From CAZEHS01 sp964649745 (GTDB taxonomy: Bacteria > Bacillota > Clostridia > Peptostreptococcales > Acidaminobacteraceae), in NCBI GenBank assembly GCA_964649745.1, contig CAZYQI010000005.1, positions 1-64,000 of the forward strand: 64,000 nt of DNA, given 5' to 3'. Position numbers and translations under genes: made by a program. Positions 1 through 8,246 of this stretch are shown here, piece by piece; within the stretch, counting starts at the first letter, position 1, and every line of letters starts with the position of its first letter. The notes under the pieces were generated by a model. That model was not told the DNA's origin. It saw only the letters and a program-made list of their open reading frames with translations, and ran no database searches.

Positions 1-52
1 CTGCTGTGTTCGGGATGGGAACAGGTGTGGCCTCTCCGCCATAATTACCGGA
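1..52 (-). rRNA. rrf: 5S ribosomal RNA, 5' portion
   Basis: Read on the minus strand, the first 52 bases match the 5' half of bacterial 5S rRNA, including GGAGAGGCCACACC followed by GTTCCCATCCCGAACAC, the conserved loop B/helix III region. The gene runs off the left edge, so only the 5' part is present. No 23S sequence lies upstream. The gene is preceded by its own promoter. Confidence 0.9.
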
Positions 53-110
53 TATCCATCGGCTTCACTTCGTGTTTTTTCAACACTTCAGTGCCGCAAC
101 GACAAGATTA

Positions 111-139
111 ATAATACCATAGGGGTTTTGCTTTGTCAA
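111..139 (-). promoter_or_regulatory. Near-consensus sigma-70/A promoter of the 5S transcript
   Basis: On the minus strand TTGACA (134-139) is followed after exactly 17 bp by TATTAT (111-116). Predicted transcription starts near 104, leaving a leader of about 50 nt before the 5S gene. The -35 matches consensus fully. Confidence 0.8.
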
Positions 140-159
140 TGCGAAGAAACGAAAAAGAA

Positions 160-202
160 AAAGGAAAAAAGAAGCGGGGTCATTACGCCTCCCGCTCCGC
201 TT
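160..202 (-). terminator. Terminator after the topoisomerase operon
   Basis: On the minus strand the arms AAGCGG (197-202) and CCGCTT (172-177) close a GC-rich hairpin. It is followed by a U-rich tail (CTTTTTTCC and further T runs). It separates the parE-parC-orf operon from the 5S promoter. Confidence 0.7.
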
Positions 203-212
203 ATTGCAAGGG

Positions 213-611
213 TTACGCAACTTCTCGAATGTCGGATTTCACATGCCTGAAATAGGATTCGTCCATAAGTTCATAAATGCAGAACCCACCTAAAAGCGGA
301 TTTTTCCGCACTAAAACCTCTTGATGCAGATTACGGTACAGGGCACATCGGCCATAATAGCAGACAAATTCCCAGCCGTTTTCCCCCATGCGCTGACGGA
401 ATGCCAGCTCTGCTTTCCCGTCGTTCCGCGTGAGGACACGGGTTGCAAGACTGGAAAGCGATACCGCCTCCGCCTGCCCTTTTCGCAGCTGGCGGATCCC
501 ACGGATGACCGCTTTGCCCTTGGCCTGCTCAAAAGCCAGTACCGCCGCAACGATCAGCCCTATTCCGGTAAGGATGAGAAACGCCAGCACTATCCACTTA
601 AATCGTTTCAT
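213..611 (-). CDS. Small membrane-anchored protein of unknown function
   Basis: This 132-residue protein has one N-terminal membrane segment (about residues 7-27), preceded by a basic MKRFK start, so the rest is probably on the outer face. The remainder is a compact domain with three Cys (FVCYYGRCALY and GFCIYEL) and many Lys/Arg residues. I do not recognise the family. It starts 9 bp after the parC-like stop codon and is followed by a terminator, so it is the last gene of the topoisomerase transcript. Functional coupling to DNA topology cannot be inferred from this alone. Confidence 0.7.
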   Translation of the reverse strand: MKRFKWIVLAFLILTGIGLIVAAVLAFEQAKGKAVIRGIRQLRKGQAEAVSLSSLATRVLTRNDGKAELAFRQRMGENGWEFVCYYGRCALYRNLHQEVLVRKNPLLGGFCIYELMDESYFRHVKSDIREVA

Positions 612-619
612 ATGCCCCC

Positions 620-2812
620 CTACTTTTCCGCTTCTGCGGATTTCAGTGCCATCCGATCCACCAGATCGAGAAGTGTGCCGGACATTGGAATCACTTTTAC
701 ACGGTACATTTCCGGATTGCTGACAGGGGTTTCCCCAACAAGGTGGGCGCCGGTAAGGGCACTGCCCTTTTTCATGCGTACAGCCTGGATCCCCAGGGTG
801 TTCCTTGCCGTTTTCTCACTTATCAGCTCCGTATTAAACAGCAGAGCCCGTTCTTCATCCGGCGAGTTGAACCGGTAAAGGAGCATATCCGTGTCTTGGG
901 GGATCCAGGTCATCTTCACCAGAGGCGCCGCATCCGAGTAAGCTTTGATAAGCTTCTTCCGGTTGGTTTTAGTCTGATAGCTGCTAAGAGGTACCTTCGC
1001 CACCTTTCCGTTGTCGTACACGAATACCATGAACCCCTCATAACTGAGGGTGGGGACGATATAGCTGATCTCTTCACCGTCTTCCATATCCAGAATGTTG
1101 GGCAGATAGGTTCCCAAGCTGGAGGTCTTGTGATCGTCCAGCTCATGAATCTTCATTTTGTAAACATTATGCCGGTTGGAAAACAGTAAAAGGTCCGACC
1201 GGTTCGTTGCATCCCATTCCTGGGATATGTAATCGGTTTCTTTAATCTTATGGTTGGTGCTGGCACGAAGAGACACCAGAGATACCTTTTTGATGTAGTT
1301 ATGGTCTGTAAAGAAAAGGCGCAGGTTGTAGTCCTCAACCAGTTCCTCCGTATCAGGAACCTCAATGTCGTCGCCGGATACGATCTCGGTCCGGCGAGGC
1401 TGCCCGTATGCCTTGATGACCTCGGTCAGCTCCTTTTGGATAAGCTGCTGTATCTTCCGCTCGCTGCCCATAAGGTCGTGGAGGCGCATCAGGGTACGCT
1501 CCAGCTCTTCCACTTCGCTGATGCGTTTTAACAGGTATTCTTTATTGATGTTGCGCAGCCGGATATCGGCCACGTATTCCGCCTGGATCTGGTCCAGAGC
1601 AAAGCCATCCATCAGGTTGGGTACAACCATCCTATCTTCGGCGGTTTCCCGTATCAGTCGAATGGCCTTATCAATATCGAGAATCACCCGCTCCAAGCCC
1701 TTCATCAGGTGGAGCCGGTCACTGAGGTCTTTTATTTCGTATGTGATGCGGTTCCGTATGCACCCCACCCGGAAGCGCAGCCACTCTCTGATGATGGAAC
1801 GGACACCCAGCAGTATGGGTCTCCCGTCGATCAGCATGTTGAAATTACATGGGAAGCTGTCTTCCAAAGGAGTGCTTCTGAACAGCTTGTGCATCAGTTT
1901 GTCCGGATCCGTTCCCCGCTTCAGGTCAAAGGTCACCTTCAACCCCTTAAGGTCGGTTTCGTCCCGCAGATCGTTGATTTCTTTGATCTTACCCTGTTTG
2001 ATCAGGTCTGCCACTTTTTCAAGGATCTGTTCTGTGGTTGTGGTGTACGGGATTTCATACACCTCGATGCAGTTGTCCTCCTTGTTGAAACGGTATTTTG
2101 AACGCAGCTTGAAGGAGCCCTGCCCGGTTTCGTAGATGCGCTGCATCACTTCCGGATTAAAGATGAGCTGTGCCCCGGTCGAGAGATCCGGCGCCTTCAG
2201 GGTATCGAAAAGCGGCGCCTCCGGATTGTCGATAAGAGCGATGGCGGTTTCACACACCTCTTTCAGGTTGAAGCTGCAGATGTTGGACGCCATGCCCACG
2301 GCAATTCCTTTGTTACAGTTGACGAGGATATTGGGGAATGTGGTGGGAAGAAGGGTCGGTTCCTTCAGCTTGCCATCGTAGTTATCTACGAATGCCACCG
2401 TATTCTTGTCGATATCCTTGAAAATCTCTTCACAGATACTGTCCAGCTTCACCTCTGTGTAGCGCGAAGCCGCAAAACGCATATCCCGGGACGAAGACTT
2501 ACCAAAGTTGCCCTTGGAATCCACATAGGGGTGTATAAGGGCGTCGTGGCCCCGGGTAAGACGTACCATGGTCTCGTAGATGGCCATATCTCCGTGGGGA
2601 TTGAGCTTCATGGTCTGCCCCACGACGTTGGCTGATTTGGTCTTTTGCCCCGTAAGCAGCTTCATCCGGTACATGGTGTACAGCAGCTTTCGGTGAGACG
2701 GCTTAAAGCCATCGATCTCCGGAATTGCCCTGGATACGATGACGCTCATGGCATAGGGCATATAGTTCTTTTCAAGGGTTTCCGTAATCGGTTGATTTTG
2801 TATGTTCTTCAT
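620..2812 (-). CDS. parC: Type II topoisomerase subunit A, ParC/GyrA-like paralogue
   Basis: This is the DNA breakage-reunion subunit of a type II topoisomerase. The catalytic tyrosine is Tyr118 in AASRYTE, preceded by RDMRFAA. The N-terminal part has the winged-helix/tower architecture, and blades of a beta-propeller-like C-terminal domain follow from about residue 500. At 730 residues it is shorter than GyrA, and I see no GyrA box (QRRGGKG), so topoisomerase IV-like decatenation or relaxation is more likely than supercoiling. In the quinolone-determining region NPHGDMAIYE, Met76 stands where GyrA has Ser83 and Glu80 where it has Asp87. The gene is 11 bp downstream of its partner subunit B. 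Clostridia often carry such a divergent second GyrA/GyrB pair; the parC name is by analogy. Confidence 0.85.
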   Translation of the reverse strand: MKNIQNQPITETLEKNYMPYAMSVIVSRAIPEIDGFKPSHRKLLYTMYRMKLLTGQKTKSANVVGQTMKLNPHGDMAIYETMVRLTRGHDALIHPYVDSKGNFGKSSSRDMRFAASRYTEVKLDSICEEIFKDIDKNTVAFVDNYDGKLKEPTLLPTTFPNILVNCNKGIAVGMASNICSFNLKEVCETAIALIDNPEAPLFDTLKAPDLSTGAQLIFNPEVMQRIYETGQGSFKLRSKYRFNKEDNCIEVYEIPYTTTTEQILEKVADLIKQGKIKEINDLRDETDLKGLKVTFDLKRGTDPDKLMHKLFRSTPLEDSFPCNFNMLIDGRPILLGVRSIIREWLRFRVGCIRNRITYEIKDLSDRLHLMKGLERVILDIDKAIRLIRETAEDRMVVPNLMDGFALDQIQAEYVADIRLRNINKEYLLKRISEVEELERTLMRLHDLMGSERKIQQLIQKELTEVIKAYGQPRRTEIVSGDDIEVPDTEELVEDYNLRLFFTDHNYIKKVSLVSLRASTNHKIKETDYISQEWDATNRSDLLLFSNRHNVYKMKIHELDDHKTSSLGTYLPNILDMEDGEEISYIVPTLSYEGFMVFVYDNGKVAKVPLSSYQTKTNRKKLIKAYSDAAPLVKMTWIPQDTDMLLYRFNSPDEERALLFNTELISEKTARNTLGIQAVRMKKGSALTGAHLVGETPVSNPEMYRVKVIPMSGTLLDLVDRMALKSAEAEK

Positions 2813-2823
2813 CCTTCACCTCA

Positions 2824-4803
2824 TCAGGAAACATCTATCATATCGAGATAGATGTTTCCATGTGTCGCTATAAAGCTCTTGCGGCCTTCCAAATCATCTC
2901 CCAGCAGTACATCGAACATCCGGGCCGTTCTCTCGGCATCCTCGGGCATAACCTTGATCAGCTTACGGGTTTCCGGGCACATGGTAGTCTTCCACATCAT
3001 TGCCGGCTCGTTTTCACCAAGACCCTTGGATCGCTGAATTGTGCAAGGGTCCTTCAGCTTGGCGGTGATGTCGTTTTTCTCTTTATCGGAGTAGGCGAAG
3101 TAGGTTTGCTTCTTGGTGGTGATTTCAAACAACGGGGACTCGGCGATATAGACCTTTCCCACCTCGATCAGCGTAGGCACCAGCCGCCAAATCAGCGTAA
3201 GGATAAGGGTTCTGATCTGGAAGCCGTCCACATCCGCATCGGTGCAGATGATGACCTTGTTCCAATTCAGCTGGTCGAGATTAAAGGTGTGCAGGTCCTT
3301 ATTGTGCTTGGTCTTGATTTCAACCCCGCAGCCCAGAACCTTGAGAAGGTCCACAACAATTTCGCTGGCGAACACCTTGTCGTAATCGGCCTTAAGGCAG
3401 TTGAGTATCTTGCCCCGAACAGGCATAAGCCCTTGAAATCCGGCATCTCTGGCCATTTTACAGGCTCCGAGGGCCGAATCTCCCTCAACGATATAAAGCT
3501 CCCGTTTATCGGTATCCTTGGTACGACAATCAACGAACTTTTTCACTCTGGCAGCCAGGTCCATTTGGCCGGTAAGCTTTGTCCGCAGGTTCAGCCTCGT
3601 CTTCTCGGCTTTTTCACGGCTTCGCTTATTGATCAGGATCTGCTCCGTGATCTTCTCCGCTTCTGATTTGTTTTCAATGAAATAGATCTCCAGGTCCCGT
3701 TTGATGAAATCCGTCAGGAATTCCTGGATGTATTTATTGTTGATGGCTTTTTTTGTCTGGTTCTCATAGCTGGTTATGGTGGAGAAGCTGTTCACAACCA
3801 AGACAAGGCTTTCTTCGATATCAATGAAGGATATTTTCTTTTCATCCTTGGTATACTTGTTCAGGCTTTTTATAAGCTTGTCGATTTCATACACGAAAGC
3901 GGTGCGTACAGCCTTATCCGGTGCGCCGCCGTGTTCCAGCCAGCTGGAGTTATGGTAATACTCCATCCGGTTGATTTCGTTGTTGAAACAGAAGGCCATC
4001 TCAACCTTTACCTTGTACTCCGGCTTATCCTCCCGATCGCGGCCACGGCCTTCTCCGCTGTAGGTTTTTACGGAGGTGAAGTTCTTTTCTTCGTTCACTT
4101 CCTGGATATAGTCCTTCACACCATTCTCATAGTAATAGATGAAGGTTTCACCGGAAAACTCATCGATCAGTTCAAACCGCAGTCCGGCGTTCACAACCGC
4201 CTGCTTTTTGAGAACATCCTGGTAGAAACTTAAGGGTATGTGGATATCCGTGAACACATCGAGATCCGGTCTCCACCGTGTCGTGGTTCCGGTCGGATGC
4301 CCGGGGGCATCACTGATTTTAAGTCCGCCGCCAACGTTTTCGCCTTTTCGGAAGAGAAGCTCATACTTCTTCTTGTCCCGCCAGACCGTGACCTCCATGA
4401 ACTCTGAGCTGTACTGGGTCGCACAGGCTCCAAGTCCGTTGAGCCCCAGGGAGTACTCGTAGTGCTCACCTGAATTGTTCTGGTATTTACCGCCGGCATA
4501 CAGCTCGCAGTAAACCAGCTCCCAATTAAAACGCTCTTCATTGTTATTGTAATCCACGGGGCACCCACGGCCATGGTCCCTTACAGTGACTGACCAATCT
4601 CCATGGCGGACGATTTCAATCTTATCGCCGTAGCCTTCTCTTGCTTCATCTATGGCGTTGGACAGAATCTCAAAAAATGAATGCTGACAGCCTTCAAGTC
4701 CGTCTGAACCGAAAATCACCGCCGGCCGTTTTCTTACCCTGTCGGCACCTTTTAGAGAGGTTATGCTCTCGTTGTCGTAGCTGTTCTTTTTTCCCTTTAC
4801 CAC
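2824..4803 (-). CDS. parE: Type II topoisomerase subunit B, ParE/GyrB-like paralogue
   Basis: This is the ATPase/TOPRIM subunit that partners the adjacent ParC-like protein. The GHKL ATP-binding helix FFEILSNAIDEAREG is near residues 43-57, and the glycine-rich loop DHGRGCP follows. The TOPRIM motifs are YIVEGDSALG and DADVDGFQIRTLIL, and the MPVRGKILN segment is present. EGDSALG and DGFQIR deviate from the usual EGDSAGG and DGxHIR, marking a divergent paralogue. The frame is open from GTG at 4812. However, GGAGG at 4814-4818 abuts that codon and is about 9-10 nt from GTG at 4803, so the start is placed there (659 residues). Confidence 0.85.
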   Translation of the reverse strand: MVKGKKNSYDNESITSLKGADRVRKRPAVIFGSDGLEGCQHSFFEILSNAIDEAREGYGDKIEIVRHGDWSVTVRDHGRGCPVDYNNNEERFNWELVYCELYAGGKYQNNSGEHYEYSLGLNGLGACATQYSSEFMEVTVWRDKKKYELLFRKGENVGGGLKISDAPGHPTGTTTRWRPDLDVFTDIHIPLSFYQDVLKKQAVVNAGLRFELIDEFSGETFIYYYENGVKDYIQEVNEEKNFTSVKTYSGEGRGRDREDKPEYKVKVEMAFCFNNEINRMEYYHNSSWLEHGGAPDKAVRTAFVYEIDKLIKSLNKYTKDEKKISFIDIEESLVLVVNSFSTITSYENQTKKAINNKYIQEFLTDFIKRDLEIYFIENKSEAEKITEQILINKRSREKAEKTRLNLRTKLTGQMDLAARVKKFVDCRTKDTDKRELYIVEGDSALGACKMARDAGFQGLMPVRGKILNCLKADYDKVFASEIVVDLLKVLGCGVEIKTKHNKDLHTFNLDQLNWNKVIICTDADVDGFQIRTLILTLIWRLVPTLIEVGKVYIAESPLFEITTKKQTYFAYSDKEKNDITAKLKDPCTIQRSKGLGENEPAMMWKTTMCPETRKLIKVMPEDAERTARMFDVLLGDDLEGRKSFIATHGNIYLDMIDVS

Positions 4804-4934
4804 AATTACCACCCTCCGCTCGTCGCTTACGGAACCATTATACTACATCCGGTATAGTCGATGCTATCAGAACACAATTTATTCTCTTAAAAAGCAAATC
4901 GACCTTAATTCCGAAATAGCCAGAGGGAGCGTGT

Positions 4935-4977
4935 GAAAAACCAAGAAAACGCCCTGGCAACAGAAATCACCAAGGCG
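4935..4977 (-). terminator. Terminator of the aminopeptidase gene
   Basis: Minus-strand hairpin CGCCTTGG / CCAGGGCG (4970-4977 with 4950-4957, one G-U pair), 12-nt loop, followed by TTTTCTTGGTTTTTC. It lies just after the aminopeptidase stop codon. The rest of the 4804-5010 gap shows nothing I can name. Confidence 0.65.
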
Positions 4978-5010
4978 CGGAATTTATGAAACATTTCAAT
5001 TAAAATCATC

Positions 5011-6252
5011 CTACCCCCGGATTGAAAAGGGGAAATTGCCATCCACAAAAACCGGTACAGCGGTCCCGTCCTGACGGATTCCCGTAATACACAGATCCGA
5101 GGTGCCGACCATGAAATCCACGTGGGTAAGGGAATCATTGGCACCGAGGGCATTCAACTGCTCCCTTGTCATGTTTTCGCCGCCCTTGATACAGACCGGA
5201 TAGGCCTTCCCTATGGCCAGATGGCAGGAGGCATTCTCATCGAACAGGGTATTGTAGAACAGAATGCCTGTGTTGCTGATGGGCGAGTCATGAGGCACGA
5301 GGGCAACTTCACCCAGATACGAGGCTCCTTCGTCGGTTTCGATAAGCCCCTTCAAGATATCATAGCCCTGTTTAGCGGAAAAGCCCGTTATCTTCCCCTC
5401 GGTAAAGGTCAACGAAAAACCATCAATCAGATTCCCATTGTAATTAAGGGGCATGGAGCTGTGGACAATCCCATTTACACCGTCTCTTTTAGGCAGTGTG
5501 TACACCTCTTCGGTAGGCATGTTGGCGATAAACTCAAGTCCCTCCGGGGTATAGTCGGATCCTCCCAACCATAAATGATTTTCCGGCAGTTCGATGGTCA
5601 AATCCGTTCCTAATCCGTTGGAATACTTCAGGTATTTGAAATCGAATCCGTTCAGAAAATCCAGGCTCTTTTTAAGGTTTTTCTTGTGTGTTTCCCAGGC
5701 CGCCATGGGATCCTCCTGATCCGCTCTCACTGCTTTCAGTATGGCGCCCCAAAGCTTGCTCACGGCCTCATCTTCCGGCGTATCCGGAAACACCTTTTGG
5801 GCCCAGTTGACCGAAGGCACCGAAATAACACACCAGGTATTCCGGTTGTTCATCGTCCGGTCGTTGAACTCTTGCAGTGCCCTCCGTTTTGCCTTCTGAG
5901 CCGCCGAGATTCGGTCCGATGACACGTCCTTTAAAAGCTCCGGGTCGTCCGCCGATATGCTGACAAAGGCTGCGTTATTTCTGGCACAGAGGGTGTACAT
6001 GTCCTTTGTCCAGCCGGGAAATTCATCGAAAACCGCTTCCGGCGCATTCTGGAAGCGTATTTTTGTTGAAAGCTCATCTCCCCACACCATGATGACATCA
6101 CGGGCGCCTTCCTTATAAGCTGCCTCAGAAATCATTCGGGCAAAAGGAGCGCATTCGATCGGCGCATTCAGCACCAGAAGCTGGTTGGGTTGAATGTTGA
6201 CCCCGGCTTTCACCACCATAAGGGCATACTTTTCAAGCATTTTACGGTTCAT
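5011..6252 (-). CDS. M29-family aminopeptidase (thermophilic aminopeptidase T/AmpS type)
   Basis: This 413-residue cytoplasmic metallo-aminopeptidase releases N-terminal residues from peptides. The M29 signature regions are visible: SNTGILFYNTLFDENASCHLAIG around residues 320-345 and the metal-binding THVDFMVGTSDL near the C-terminus. The family uses two Glu, two His and an Asp as ligands to a two-metal centre. The frame is open further upstream, but ATG at 6252 (MNRKMLEKYA) matches family N-termini. It has GGAG 6-8 nt upstream. The gene is monocistronic, divergent from the ACT-hom-lysC operon, and flanked by its own promoter and terminator. Confidence 0.9.
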   Translation of the reverse strand: MNRKMLEKYALMVVKAGVNIQPNQLLVLNAPIECAPFARMISEAAYKEGARDVIMVWGDELSTKIRFQNAPEAVFDEFPGWTKDMYTLCARNNAAFVSISADDPELLKDVSSDRISAAQKAKRRALQEFNDRTMNNRNTWCVISVPSVNWAQKVFPDTPEDEAVSKLWGAILKAVRADQEDPMAAWETHKKNLKKSLDFLNGFDFKYLKYSNGLGTDLTIELPENHLWLGGSDYTPEGLEFIANMPTEEVYTLPKRDGVNGIVHSSMPLNYNGNLIDGFSLTFTEGKITGFSAKQGYDILKGLIETDEGASYLGEVALVPHDSPISNTGILFYNTLFDENASCHLAIGKAYPVCIKGGENMTREQLNALGANDSLTHVDFMVGTSDLCITGIRQDGTAVPVFVDGNFPFSIRG

Positions 6253-6301
6253 CGGTCTCTCTCCTTCTCTATATGATGAAAAACTTGTTACAGATACATC
6301 C

Positions 6302-6310
6302 AGTATAGCA
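6302..6310 (-). promoter_or_regulatory. Extended -10 promoter of the aminopeptidase gene
   Basis: Minus-strand TGCTATACT gives an extended -10 (TGnTATACT) about 50 bp before the ATG. No good -35 is seen at 16-18 bp. An extended -10 can compensate for that. Confidence 0.5.
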
Positions 6311-6426
6311 TGGGATGCTGCCCCGTGTTTACAAGGTGCCCACGGAGAATGCGGTGGATTTAAACGACAATTTACCGCCAACTGATGATTTCATCTGAAA
6401 TATATGATTTATCCTGGCTTTGGTGG

Positions 6427-6455
6427 TTGTACTCTGATAAACCCTATGCTATACT
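6427..6455 (+). promoter_or_regulatory. Promoter of the ACT-hom-lysC operon
   Basis: TTGTAC (6427-6432), 17-bp spacer, TATACT (6450-6455) with an extended TG two bases before it. The 5' leader to the first ATG at 6521 is only about 55 nt. That leaves no room for a lysine riboswitch or T-box. Confidence 0.7.
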
Positions 6456-6520
6456 ACCATTCAATAAGTTCTTTATATGTGTACATGCGTACGCGATACA
6501 CAAACAGAAGGGGTGGCGAT

Positions 6521-6961
6521 ATGGGTCCTCACAAATATCTGATCGTGGCGACCAGGGTTCTTCCAGATGTATTTACCCGGATCATCGAGGCAAAGGAACT
6601 CCTGAAGCAAGGCAAGGCAAAAAACGTAACGGATGCCGCAAAATTGGTTGGCATCAGCCGCAGCACCTATTATAAATACGCCGATACGGTTTTCACAGTA
6701 GAAGATGGCGTTGGAGGCAACAAGGCCACGGTGGCCTTCGCCCTGAGTCATGAAAGCGGTGTACTGTCCCATCTGTTGGAATCCATCGCCAATGCCAGAG
6801 CCAATGTGGTCACCCTCAGTCAGGAAGCGCCGGTAAATGGTGTCGCTGATGTGACCATCACCTTCGATGTCAGCGAGCTCTGCATGTCACTGGACGATCT
6901 GATCAACCGTTTTAAAACAGTTCGCGGCGTTGTTAAGACCCGTTTGGTATCCATTGAATAG
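6521..6961 (+). CDS. ACT domain protein, PheB/UPF0735 type
   Basis: This 146-residue protein has an N-terminal helix-turn-helix-like stretch (NVTDAAKLVGISRSTYYKY, about residues 30-48). A C-terminal ACT domain follows (about 70-146), a fold that typically binds amino acids. The family is often found beside homoserine dehydrogenase or prephenate dehydratase genes and is presumed to be regulatory; its ligand is not established. The start is ATG at 6521 with AGAAGGGG 6 nt upstream, although the frame extends upstream. It is the first gene of a tight operon with hom (6-bp gap) and lysC, so a role in sensing an aspartate-family amino acid is plausible inference. Confidence 0.85.
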   Translation: MGPHKYLIVATRVLPDVFTRIIEAKELLKQGKAKNVTDAAKLVGISRSTYYKYADTVFTVEDGVGGNKATVAFALSHESGVLSHLLESIANARANVVTLSQEAPVNGVADVTITFDVSELCMSLDDLINRFKTVRGVVKTRLVSIE

Positions 6962-6967
6962 AAAGAG

Positions 6968-8245
6968 GTGGGCTTTATCAAAACCATAGCGCTTTTAGGG
7001 TTCGGCGTTGTCGGTTCAGGCGTAGCCGAACTGATACAGCGGAACAAGAAAGAGAATTTCCTCAAATATAATGAAGAGATCACCATTGGCAGCATTCTTG
7101 TCCGAGATAAGGAGAAGTACCTCGGCAGCCCTTATTACGAGCTTTTGACCGATTCCTTCGATGACATTCTGGCCATGAATCCCGATATAGTCGTTGAGGT
7201 TATGGGCGGTCTTCAGCCCTCCTACACCTATGTGCGGGACCTTCTATCACGGAATATCCCTGTGGTCACCGCCAACAAGGATCTTATTGCCGAATATGGC
7301 GATGAGCTGATCCATTATTCGATTCAAATGAACACCCCCCTTAAATACGAGGCCAGCGTCGGCGGAGGTATTCCCGTTCTCCGCTCCGTTGAGGAATCAC
7401 TCATCGGCAACCGCATTGACTGGATAGCGGGTATTTTGAACGGCACCACCAACTTCATCCTGACTAAAATGCATGATGAGGGCATGGGCTATGATACCGC
7501 CCTGAGAATGGCTCAGGATATGGGCTTTGCAGAAGCCAACCCGGCCTCCGACGTGAATGGACTGGACGCTTCAAGAAAGCTCAGTATCATCTCTTCCCTG
7601 GCATACGACCGAAACATAGCCTGGCAGTCGATTCCCGTAGAGGGGATCACCGGAGTGGACAAACAGGATATGGACTACGCGCGACTGTTCAAGTGCAAGT
7701 TGAAGCTTCTGGCTTACAGCTGCATCCGGAACGACCGGGTATATGCAGCAGTGAGGCCGACCCTTGTCCGCAATGACTCTCCGCTCTCGCGATTCGATAA
7801 CGAGTACAATGTCATCAAGGTTCACGGTGATGCCGTCGGTGAGCTGATGTTTTCCGGCAAAGGGGCCGGCAAGATGCCTACCGCCAGTGCCGTATACGGT
7901 GATGTGCTCAGTATCTTCAACGGAACCCGGACCATGCAGGAATATCGGTTCAAAGAGCTTGAATCTGTTCAGCCCCACTGGCCCATGAAAGCCAAATGGT
8001 TGCTGCGGATTGCGACACCTTCGCGGAAGCAGCTTCTTACAACGCTCTTCCGAGTTTTCTCAAACTTTCCGGTTGAGGTTGTGAACTCACAGGGCTCCGA
8101 TCTTCTTGCCATGGTTGAAAGCCCCAATGAGCAGATTCTGGTGAATAAGATCAACGAGCTTAGGGCTCAGCCTTCCGTTGATTCCGTAAAATACATCTTC
8201 TGTTTTGATGAAGAAAACTTTCAGTCCATGAACAGGAGGAATTGA
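6968..8245 (+). CDS. hom: Homoserine dehydrogenase
   Basis: Reduces aspartate semialdehyde to homoserine with NAD(P)H, the branch point to threonine and methionine. The Rossmann motif LLGFGVVGSG lies at residues 9-18. TANKDLI and the signature GILNGTTNFILTKM follow, with the catalytic Asp/Lys region in the middle. The last 80 or so residues form an ACT-like tail, as in feedback-regulated forms. Length (425) is normal. The only canonical start is GTG 6968, but the purine-rich AGAGG overlaps it. The in-frame ATC at 6977 is better spaced and would give the family-like MKTIALLGFG, so the exact start is uncertain. Confidence 0.93.
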   Translation: MGFIKTIALLGFGVVGSGVAELIQRNKKENFLKYNEEITIGSILVRDKEKYLGSPYYELLTDSFDDILAMNPDIVVEVMGGLQPSYTYVRDLLSRNIPVVTANKDLIAEYGDELIHYSIQMNTPLKYEASVGGGIPVLRSVEESLIGNRIDWIAGILNGTTNFILTKMHDEGMGYDTALRMAQDMGFAEANPASDVNGLDASRKLSIISSLAYDRNIAWQSIPVEGITGVDKQDMDYARLFKCKLKLLAYSCIRNDRVYAAVRPTLVRNDSPLSRFDNEYNVIKVHGDAVGELMFSGKGAGKMPTASAVYGDVLSIFNGTRTMQEYRFKELESVQPHWPMKAKWLLRIATPSRKQLLTTLFRVFSNFPVEVVNSQGSDLLAMVESPNEQILVNKINELRAQPSVDSVKYIFCFDEENFQSMNRRN

Positions 8246-8246
8246 T

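Noticed and set aside
6456..6520. Lysine riboswitch or T-box leader before the ACT-hom-lysC operon
   Set aside because: The leader is only about 55-65 nt, too short for either; hom and lysC follow with gaps of 6 and 1 bp.
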